From contig JBBHKE010001169.1 of the NCBI GenBank assembly GCA_037447655.1, positions 1-44,032 of the forward strand: a stretch of 44,032 bases of DNA. Direction: 5' to 3'. The notes beneath the pieces are model-generated. The model was given only the letters and a program-made list of their open reading frames with translations. It made no database searches and had not been told where the DNA came from. Positions 11,635 through 20,549 of this stretch are shown here, piece after piece. The stretch comes from Zygnema cylindricum (taxonomy: Eukaryota > Streptophyta > Zygnematophyceae > Zygnematales > Zygnemataceae). Every line of letters starts with the position of its first letter. The first letter of the stretch is position 1. Position numbers and translations under genes: made by a program.

Positions 11635-11907
11635 TTATTTTGAGAGCAGTTTTACGTACGATCGCGATTATTTAAATCCATGTTTCCTAATTTTTTACTC
11701 AACAAAATACCATTTTGTACAAAGTGACACGTCCGTACACCACACTATTCAAGAAGATCATAAGTTATAATTATTATCGATAATGGCCCAAAAGCATAAT
11801 CAACGTAAAAAAAAATAGTGTTACTAATTTTATTTCACGTTTTGGGGTCAAAATTTGGGGGTGCCGATAAAGCGCTCATGTTGCTAATAATGATTCGCGG
11901 TGTATTG

Positions 11908-12944
11908 TGAAACTCTGAGACCTCCATAAGTCCTCAGAGTGGACAACTTCTAAGAAGCCTTTAAGATTACCCTGACCCCTTTGTGTTTCAGCAAAAATAA
12001 CTGCCACCTTGGCAGACAAAAACTTTGACCAAATTCACCCCTATGAAGACAAGACTCCCCTAAGTCGATAGCAAAAACAATCTCTGAATTTTCTCCCCTG
12101 AGCATTAAGTTATGGAGGGTCAAAGTTGACCTTTTGTACAGAAGCTTTTTGGGAGAGAGGGTCCTATCTTCTAATTTTTCTAAGTCATATCTCTCTCACA
12201 GACTCTATCTATTGATGTACGGAGCCAATCAGATTTCAGTTTTGTACACAAAAGTAGAGCTGCCGATGTACTTTATGTACGGCCATTGTAAGACATGGCC
12301 TAAATGTCGACACGTGGTATGTCTGGATTGCTCCCTTGATCCTCGGAGATGTCGCGATCCAATGTCATTCCGCCACGTGTCATCTGATGTGGCGATGACC
12401 ACAAACCGCCGAAATCCTCTTCCGCGATCTCGGCGTTAATTCCGGCTGTCAGATTAAATTCACATTTAATCGTAGCCGTAATTAATACATGCGCGCTATT
12501 CGTTTCACTAAAAAAATAAATGCGCTGTATTGGTTTCTTATCCGTATCGGAATCCATACTTTTACATTTACTGGATATATGTCTCCCGTAATCAGTTATA
12601 ATTAAATGAACTTTTCTACGTATAAATGTTTAAATCATTATCAAACCCTATAATACGTAACACTACTTCTAGACTTAACGGCTAAGGCTGCCGGCCGGTA
12701 GGTACCAGGATCAAATCATGTGGCCGGCACATATCTTTTAGTAAATTAAACCCCTAACTAAAATATATTTTCCTGTAAACCTCTGGATAGCCTAGGTAGC
12801 CATGGCTCTAGCTCCCTCTCCAATTTCTTAGTGGCTGCGACAATTTTGAGAGTTGGAGAGAGAAGTTAGAGGTAGACTTCCTCGGCTTCTTTCTTATTTC
12901 TATTCATACCTAGAAAATACTTTAAAAGACCATTAATTTCTACA
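11908..12944 (-). repeat. LTR C (3' LTR of internal copy 2)
   Basis: 1,037 bp, with window-strand ends TGAAACTCTGAG... and ...TTTCTACA. It is followed by the polypurine tract (window strand CTCCCTTTATTTTC, 12,945-12,958). The G-box-type core CCACGTGTCA is at 12,373-12,382. It is distinct from A, B and D; for example, it has its own GGCCGGCACATATC segment near the right end. The left flank is TATTG, only three bases beyond the end of the TIR element at 11,904. No partner LTR with a matching target repeat is present in the window. Confidence 0.82.
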
Positions 12945-13551
12945 CTCCCTTTATTTTCTAGTCAATCTTTAATTTCAGATCACACTTTTCCCTGCAGAAA
13001 ATTAGATTAGGGGAAGGCACAAGTTTGGTCATCATATCTGCTACCATCTCACTATCTGGTCGGTACTCTAAGCTGATTATTTTGTTTTCTACTTTCTCTC
13101 TAACAAAGCTGAGTCTAAAGTCCATGTGTTTAGCTTTAAAATGATGTTTAGGATTGGCAAAAATAGCGATTGCTGCTTGATTATCACAAAATAAATTCTT
13201 TACAAAACTCTTAAGGTGACCAAGCTCACCAAGCAAAGACTTGACCCACATCAATTCTTTTACAATAAAGCAAGAGGCCATATACTCAGCCTCCATGGTG
13301 GACTGAGCAATAACTTTTTGTTGTTTGCTACTCTAACAGCAAGCCCCATCACCCACATATAATACATATCCACAAGTGCATCTCCTCATCGGAGCATCAC
13401 CATAACTGGCCTCACTCCAAGTAGTGATGTCAATATTCTCCCCACCCAAATGCAACCATTGATCCCTATTTCCTATCAAATATCTAAGAACTCTCTTAGC
13501 TGCCTCCCAATCCTTCTTAGTGGGAGCATTTAGACTTCTACTCAGCACTCC

Positions 13552-16500
13552 TACAACTGCGGCTAAGTCAGGATGGGTACAATTCATGAAATATATTAGG
13601 TTGCCCACTACTTGTCTATAAGGAATGGTCTGTATAAATCTTTTCTCTTTCGGGCCTACCTCATCATTAAAGATTTTAACTCCCTCTTCCATACTCCTTT
13701 CAATTCCCTTCTTTAATTCCATAGGAGTGGTACAACTATTAGCCTTGTCCATTTAGAATTTTTCTAACGTGTTTCCAATGTCTTCTTTTTTGATTTAATC
13801 TTATTATTTTTATATCTCTGTCTCTCTCTATCTGAATTCCCAAAATACACCTTGCTTCTCGCATGTCTTTCATCTCAAATCTTCCTTTTAGATCATTCTT
13901 CAACTTATTAATTTGATCCATAGATTTTCTTAAAACAAGCAAATCATCAACATATATTGCAATAAAAATAATTCTTTCCTCATCTTCAAACAAATAAATT
14001 GAGTGATCTGAGCTGATCCAAATTTATCCCAAACCTGTAAGGATCTCATCGAGCTTTTTGTTCCATTGACGGGGCGCCTGTTTTAGCCTATACAAGGATT
14101 TGATCAGTTTGCATACCTTGCTCTCCGCCACTTGCTCCACAAATCCTTCGAGCTGTTCATAAAAATCTCCTCTTCAAACTCTCCATGTAGGAAGGCCGTC
14201 TTGATATCCATCTGATGCACTTCCATGTCTTCTGCTGCTGCCATATGGAGAAGTATTCGAATAGAGGGAAACTTGATGACCGGAGCAAAAGTCGCCTCGT
14301 AGTTAATTCCCTCTTTTTGGGTAAATCCCTTCCCCACTAACCGATTCTTGTAGAGCTCAATGGTATTATCCGGGTTGAGTTTCAGTTTATTTACCCACTT
14401 ACACCTGATTAGCTTTGTATCAGAGGGAGAGTCCACCAAGTCCCACGTATTGGCTACCATAATCAAAGCCATTTCCTCATTAATGGTTGTCTTCCACCGG
14501 TTCTTCTCAGGTTATTACATCGCCTCACCATAAGTTTAGGGTTCATCATGATGAGATAGTTTGGTTACCTTGTTGTTAACTTGTTTCTCTTGCGGTCTTT
14601 TGCTGCTTCTCCTTCCACCCTCAAACTCTGATGCCGAAATGGATGGCTCTCCTGGATTCTTTCGAATAGTTTTGTCTTCTCCTCTATCCGTTGATACTAA
14701 GTCTATTTCCAGCACGTCTTTCGCTTCGCTTGGATTAAGGACTAGGGGTTCCACGGCTGAATTCTTCTCGGTTTCAATTGTACCTGCAAGATCATCATCT
14801 TCTCAAAAACCTGGATAGTTAGGAAGATCAAAGCCATCTGAATTTTTTGACTCAAATCTGATATTGACTGTCTTTGTATGCTTAAAGGGATCTATAGATT
14901 TCTTTTCATCCATGACCACAAGATGCTTAACTAGGATTATATCTTCTCTCTTGAGATCATACACTCTATATCCTTTTACATCTTCATCATATCCTAGCAT
15001 ATATCTTGGTTTTCCTTTTGGATCCAACTTCTAATTTGACCGGTCTGTGTCTAGGCTGAACACTTCACTATTGAAAATCAAGTGTGAAACATCTGGTTTT
15101 CGGCCGGTCCATCTCTCATAAGGAGTTTGGCCTTTTACTGCGGAAGTCAGAACTCTATTCTTGAGATAATTTGCACAGTTCTTTGCTTCGGCCCAAAATC
15201 TATTTCCTATCTTTTTATCTGAGAGCATACTCATAGAAGTATCAGTTAGTGTTCTATTTAACCTCTCAGCTACACCACTCTGCTCAAGATTTTCAAGAAC
15301 TGTCTTTTGGTGTTGCACTCCATCTTCTCTCAAAAAATCCTCATACTGATTAGAGGTATATTCTCCCCCATTATCACTCCTTACTCTCTTAATAGAGGTT
15401 TCATGGATTTTCTAACTCCATGCCTTATATTCCTTAAAAATCTGTGGGGCCTATAACTTATTTTTCAAAAAATACACTCTAGAGTATTGAGACTAATCGT
15501 CAATGATTTTAATCATAAACCTTTTACCACCGGGTGAGGGTACTTTGGCCGGTCCCCAAACATCAGTGTGTAACAAGTCTAACACTTTTTCCTTTTTATA
15601 GGTGACTTCCTTTGGAAAGGGTAACCTGTGTGCCTTACCTTGAGCACAACCACTACAATCACTAAAGTTTTCACTTTCTCCAAACTGAATTCCTTTCACT
15701 TTTCCCATCTTTTTCATTTCTTTCAATTTATCTAAATGCACATGTCCCAGCCTCTTATGCCACAACATAATATCATGAACACCAGCATAGTAAATTTTTT
15801 TTCTTTTCATTGCTTAAAATCAGCCTAAACATCCCTTGGCTACCTTTTTCAGCAGTGAAATAAACTTCCTCCTCAAAGTTATCAGTAAAGGTTCCCTTCC
15901 TAGTGCTAGTTTCAAAACCCTTATCATCTAATACAGACGTTAAAGAAAAGGTTTCTGTTTAGCTCTTGAATAAACAACACATTAAAGAATGTCACTATGG
16001 CTGTCTTTCTCTCCATTAAGACTTTCAGATCTATCGATCCTACCCTAGTAGTAGTGACTACCCTCCCATCCCCATACTCTATCTCTACGGTGGGAATCTT
16101 TCTCATCTTTGTGAAAAGATGTTTATCCTTACACATGTGCATGGGGGCACTGGAATCCACAATCCAACCTCCTTCACCTTTCAAACTTCCAAAAGCACAC
16201 TTCTGCTTTCGAGGAATTTTGACCTCAGTCTTTGCCTCCAACTCCTCAACCAGCAAGAGCTCACCGTCCTCGTCCTCGGATTCCTCCTCGTGTACCTGAG
16301 TCACACTAGCAGTTTTCTTTCCTCTTGGAGGTCCACTGGTCTGCCCCTTGTTTTACCAAAGTTTGGTTAGCTTAGTGCACTCTGCCATATAATGCCCACG
16401 TTTATTACAAAAATGACACAAACCCTAGGGAGCCCTCAGTCCAAACTCCTTGGTCTGATTTTATTGCCCTCCCTTCCATAATTTGCGATCGGTTTTCTAA

Positions 16501-16686
16501 AATCATTGTTTCTCCAATCGATCCTAGCTGCGAAGGATTGCCCACTTTTTCCTCCGTTTCGGATCTCAATCGTGTTCTCCCGAACGAGAATCATCTCTAC
16601 CACTGAATTCCATATCCACCTTGAGTTTGGCAAGTCCTACACACGGTTGACTATGTTCTCGAACTCATTTGGTAACTTCATGAGCA
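13552..16686 (-). repeat. Identical 3,135-bp internal tract, copy 2
   Basis: Partner of 4,051-7,185 at an offset of 9,501 bp, with no indels. It ends upstream at 16,686, where ...CATGAGCA continues as GGCATTTAACC here and as AACAGTTAACC in copy 1. Confidence 0.9.
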
Positions 16687-17280
16687 GGCATTTAACCTTC
16701 ATCTTTTCAGTTTCACCTTGTCTAGCACTCTCTAGCTCCATAGAAAGTGTTACGAGCTCATTACTCAAAATCCAACATCTTCCCCCCCTTGTATACATAT
16801 GGGTTAATTTTCTGATCAAACAACTGATGTTGCTGAATCGTACCACTTCGGTACATCTCTATGAGAGCCACCCAAAGATCGGATGCCCTTTCTACCTGCA
16901 AATGAGGAGATGCAAGTCCTTGAGTGAGATGGCGGAGGATGAAGTGTTTTTCCGCCATATTGTTGTAGTCCCAGGTTCGGTATCATTCTCCTCGTTCCTC
17001 GAAATAGGTGACATGAATGCCGAACTCGTTGCTATTGGTGTGATCTCCTCTTTCTCCTTTCCTTTGTCCACCACCTCTCCTTCTTTTATCTCTTTCATTG
17101 GAGATGGATCTACATCTCTGGTGAATATGCTTCCTCCAAACTCTAGAGGGATGCTAAGACTAGATGGGCGCCTCACCTGTCCACTCAGTATTCCCCAAAA
17201 CCTTTTCTCACATAGAGCTCCTCTCATCATACTCTCCCAGTATATGAAACCAGTTCCATTAAAGATGGTTACCTTAGAGG

Positions 17281-17294
17281 GTGGGCTCATAACC
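17281..17294 (-). other. Primer-binding site, copy 2
   Basis: GTGGGCTCATAACC on the window strand, directly against LTR D. It has one mismatch (T for C) to the initiator tRNA-Met anticodon-arm sequence seen intact in copy 1. On the element strand it is translated in frame within gag as Val-Met-Ser-Pro. Confidence 0.7.
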
Positions 17295-18372
17295 AGTAAC
17301 TCTGAGACCTCCATATTTCCTCAGAGTAGGCAGTTAACACTAAGCCTCTATGATAACCTTGACCCCTTTATGTTTCAGCTATAATAACTACCACCCTGTT
17401 AGACAAAAACTCTAACCACCTTCACCCCTGTGAAGGCAAGACTCCCTTGAGTCTATAGCAAAAAAAAACTCTCAATTTGCTCCCCTGAGCAGTAAGTTAT
17501 AGTGGGTCAAACTTGACCTTTTTGAATAGAAGCTCTATGGGAGGGAGGGTCCTATCTACTAAATCCTAGATTAGTCCTATCTCTCTCTAAAACTCTATTA
17601 ATTGACGTACGTCACCTATCAAATTACAGTGTCGTACAAAAAGGTACAGCTGCCTGTATACTTTTTGTACAGACATTGTACGACATGGCAAAAAGACCAA
17701 CACATGTCATATCCGGATTCGTTCACGAAATCTTCGGAGATGCGGTGATCCAATGTCATTGTGCCACGTGTCATCCTATGTGGCCATGACCGCAAACCGT
17801 CAAATCCTCTTCCGCAATCTCGGCATCATTCTGGTCATCCGATTGAAACCAGATTTCGATTGTAGCCGTCATGAAAACTTGCGCGGTATTTGTTTCGCTA
17901 TCAAAAAAAATTGCCCAATATTTGTTTCTTTACTGTACCGTACTCCGTACTTTACATAACTGAATATATGCATTCCGTATATAGTTTGTCGTTAAATGAT
18001 TAAGCCTACATTTAATTGTTTTTTAAATTATCAAACCCTATATCTTTTAACACTTGTTCTATACTAAATGGATAAAGCTACCAGCTATAGGAGACTTTGA
18101 CGGACATTAGGTACCAAGATCAAGTCTTGGGTTCGTCAGGCCCATTTTTGGTAAATCAACCCATCTATTGCTTGTCTTCCTCTGGATAGCATAAGCAGCC
18201 ATGGCTCTAACTCCCTCTCCAACTTTCAGTGACTGCGACAAGTGTGGGAGTTGAAGTGAAGAGTGACAAGTGTGGGAGTTGAAGTGAAGAGTTAGAGGCA
18301 GACTGCCTCGGCTTCTTTTCTGAAATTCATTTTAGAACTAGAAAAATACTAAAATAACCACTAATTTCTACA
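17295..18372 (-). repeat. LTR D (5' LTR, right outer end)
   Basis: 1,078 bp. The left terminal dinucleotide is AG instead of TG (AGTAACTCTGAG), and the right end is ...TTTCTACA followed by target repeat CAAAA (18,373-18,377). It is the closest relative of LTR A; for example, both have TGAATATATGCATTCCGTAT and CCCATTTTTGGTAAATCAAC. The G-box-type core CCACGTGTCA is at 17,764-17,773. It contains a private 28-bp tandem duplication at 18,237-18,292. Confidence 0.85.
18237..18292. repeat. 28-bp tandem duplication inside LTR D
   Basis: The unit begins GACAAGTGTGGGAGTTGAAG and is repeated twice without change (18,237-18,264 and 18,265-18,292). LTRs A, B and C have one unit or a degenerate form of it. 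It helps explain why LTR D is the longest of the four. Confidence 0.85.
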
Positions 18373-18377
18373 CAAAA

Positions 18378-19259
18378 AGTGTCATTTACATCTGTATTTT
18401 CTACTCTTGATCTATTTACGAGCTACAAGCTCAATCACACCTATATCTCTTTTGTTTATAATGGGTGTTACTTTTTCTTTATATCATCTTCTACAAAATT
18501 TTTAACCTTGTGGTTTATCTCACTAATCTTCTCTAATTTGTCTCTACGTACGCGCAATCTAGTTGTTCTTAATTATGAGAACGTTTCCAAATCTACCAAA
18601 TGGACGACCCAACTAACATGTAATCGACCCACAATGGTGCACTTGTGAATTTGACAGATTGGGTATACGAATTTGAAACGGCAAAGTCAAACTGACCATT
18701 GATGAAAGAGTCAATTTTAAAAACGTCTTCTAACTTAAGATCCTAGTAAAATTAACAACAAATATGGGTGATGAAAAACCAATAATTGATTAGATTGAGG
18801 GACGGATCTTTCAAGTAGATCAAAAAAGAGTTAAACATGAAGATATTAAAGACTTGAAATGAGTCTTTTGCTACAAAGACTGAGATATCGACATCCGTTA
18901 CAAAAGACTTGTTGCCAAAAATGAGTGTCAAATGGGGAATACACATCCTAATTCTTTAACAAGATACTCAAGGCCGAATCAAGAGACATCCACCTCCCCA
19001 CATAACAATTATCACATTAACGCTCCTATTGCTACCGATAAAATTCTTATCCACTCTCACTTGGATGTAACACAAAGTGGGAGCCAAGTAAAATTCGGAC
19101 AAGGTCGTGGAGGGTTTGTGTAGGGGTGACCACTCGAGTGACATGATGATGCGCCCAAAAGGTTGTATGTTTGATCGTACCATCACGCAAGATCATAACG
19201 GCATTGAGTTTGCCCAACAAGGTGACAAACAACAAAAAAATAATAAATGATTCTACTAT
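18378..19259. other. Intergenic, no gene seen
   Basis: AT-rich sequence right of LTR D. Short open frames occur but have no recognisable domain, composition or neighbour support. Confidence 0.5.
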
Positions 19260-19560
19260 CACAGACGTGGTCTCTTCTTTCGAGCAATAATCACAAAGAT
19301 CATAAGGTAAAAATAAAATTTTACAGAAAAGGCATAAGCTTGCGTATACTCTATCCCAAAAAAAATTGGAAAGCCTCGCAAGCTAGTTGTGCCTTATACA
19401 TTACGACCTCACTTGAAGCACCAATTTTAGTTTTGGAAATCCACTTGGTATCTTTTATCTCCTTGCGTTAAGCTCACCCCCTCAAATTTCCAATGGCCAT
19501 CAATGGATTTACAATCCTTCTCCATGTTGTCTTCCATTTCAAATCCTAATCACACGACTT
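19260..19560 (-). pseudogene. Degenerate copia-like RT remnant
   Basis: The minus-strand translation gives an order of weak matches to the start of a copia RT: an acidic M-E-x2-M-x-K-D-C-K-S-I-D stretch, an N-W-C-F-K patch where copia has K-W-V-F-K, then G-I-E-Y-T-Q-A-Y-A where copia has G-I-D-Y-x-E-T-F-A. Stops interrupt it several times. I take it as a very old copia fragment unrelated to the plus-strand element beside it. The spacing of the motifs supports this, but the identity per residue is low. Confidence 0.4.
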
Positions 19561-19855
19561 TCTTGTCTTACTGTGAGATTTCAGGCTACTTGTTAGATTA
19601 TTAAAAAAAATATTGTTAAAATATGAAATCTTATTCCTTTGAATCGGAAATTTAATAATTAGAATAAGAGATATCTCCTCATTCTTATTCATACAAAAGG
19701 TCATCAAAATATTTCCCTCTCGTCTATTGTGTACTCCTTCAGATAAACACAACAATCTCTTTTTCAAGTTGTTCTTCCCTTAGACTTAACCAAATAATTT
19801 TTGAACTCAAGATTTTTGAGTGTCCAAAGATGTCCACGATTATTAAAACTCATCA
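19561..19855. other. No gene seen; target flank of the plus-strand copia element
   Basis: AT-rich with short runs of A and T. The next five bases, CTATG (19,856-19,860), are the target repeat of the copia element that follows. Confidence 0.5.
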
Positions 19856-19860
19856 CTATG

Positions 19861-20549
19861 TATTGAAAAGTAAGCTTTAGTAAGTCTTATAAATTTGAGT
19901 CTATGACTTAGAATAATTTTGGAATACCAACTGTTCAATATTGACCAAATTTAGTGTAGATTTTTGTAGTATCTACACAAATAGTTATCTTTAAGTAAAT
20001 TAGTGTGTAGGGCCGCCAATGAATATGAACGTGATAAGAATCACCCGGATTTTTAGGTTATAGATATTGTAAGTGGACAATTCTAGTCCAAACACTTAGA
20101 TTTTTGTCAGTAGGCTGTCTAGTAAACCCTCTACATACGATTTAGATATTTTGAGGATCTTTAGAGTATTTAATTCAATAAGGAATGATCAGTTTGATAC
20201 AAAATGTACATTCTACACAGAGTTTAAAGGAAAATGAAAGCACTATGTGCAGTTTAAGGTGTTTTGTGCTCTATTGTCTTTGATTTGCTTGTAGTACATG
20301 TTTGTTTGGTTAAACGACCTCTTTCATTTAGAGTTACATATCTTACAGTATTGATCTAGTCAAATAGGTATTCCTCTTTGGGTTTTCTTCTGCTAACATG
20401 TCTGATAATGGCTCAGCTTTTGCTGCAAGTGCTCCTATTAGCCCTAGTGCTCCACCTGCTCTTCCAGGGACGAATATCCCTGCTAGTGCAAATGTGACTC
20501 CTAGTGGGAGTGGATCACAACCGAGTCTAAATGCCCATGACCTTCAACA
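19861..20549 (+). repeat. 5' LTR of the plus-strand copia element
   Basis: 689 bp, starting TATTGAAAAGTAAGC and ending CTTCAACA. Terminal TA instead of TG is present in both LTRs. The last 152 nt (20,398-20,549) are coding: the gag ATG lies within the LTR. The same coding segment is present in the 3' LTR and ends there at the target repeat, which proves that it is part of the LTR. Confidence 0.9.

Larger units (their letters stand above)
9731..11904. mobile_element. TIR element (TACACCGCG family) interrupted by two Harbinger-like insertions
   Basis: The right end GCTAATAATGATTCGCGGTGTA (11,883-11,904) and the adjoining GGTCAAAATTTGGGGGTG block (from about 11,847) match the reverse complement of the left end of the element at 28,949-29,469. 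The left end, near TATGCCAATTGTTATTAG (about 9,735), resembles the reverse complement of that element's right end. The middle piece (about 10,738-10,790, TTTACTCTAATTTATTC and onward) also matches its interior. Removing the two insertions at 9,842-10,627 and 10,842-11,634 leaves about 590 bp, close to the 521 bp of the relative. It is non-coding. The left boundary is approximate because that terminus is degenerate. Confidence 0.55.
12945..17314 (-). pseudogene. Copia gag-pol pseudogene, copy 2
   Basis: Minus-strand gag-pol remnant between LTR C and LTR D. gag starts at ATG 17,314, 20 nt inside LTR D, and stays open to about 16,892 (a TFNGTGFIYWE-like block). The zinc knuckle lies at about 16,381-16,426, protease D-S-S at 16,149-16,157, GAG-pre-integrase at 15,493-15,810, integrase at 15,031-15,333, RT at 14,104-14,472 with YVDDLL at about 13,951, and RNase H at 12,958-13,752, where the D/E/D residues, FCDNQAAI and KHMDFRLSFVREKV are still readable. 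A TAG replaces the Trp before SSKQQK (13,333-13,335), as in copy 1. The RNase H reading frame ends only about 10 nt from the LTR. Other stops and frameshifts within 13,552-16,686 are exactly those of copy 1. Non-functional. Confidence 0.88.
2452..18372 (-). mobile_element. Compound copia locus: LTR A - internal - LTR B - spacer - LTR C - internal - LTR D
   Basis: Four LTRs of one family lie in the same orientation, with two internal regions and one 3.06-kb spacer. LTR A and LTR D are flanked by the same 5-bp direct repeat, CAAAA (2,447-2,451 and 18,373-18,377), and resemble each other much more than B or C. LTR B is followed by GTAAC and LTR C is preceded by TATTG, which match neither each other nor CAAAA. 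The simplest reading is that A and D are the two ends of one insertion, and that the segment from one internal region through B, spacer and C was introduced later by recombination between copies, or joined falsely during assembly. Both internal regions are full of stops, so nothing here is autonomous. Confidence 0.7.

Noticed and set aside
7794-12944. LTR B - spacer - LTR C as a retrotransposon of its own with a non-coding interior
   Set aside because: The spacer has no primer site or polypurine tract next to these LTRs on its side; those signals lie on the outer sides. The 5-bp flanks expected for such an element do not match.
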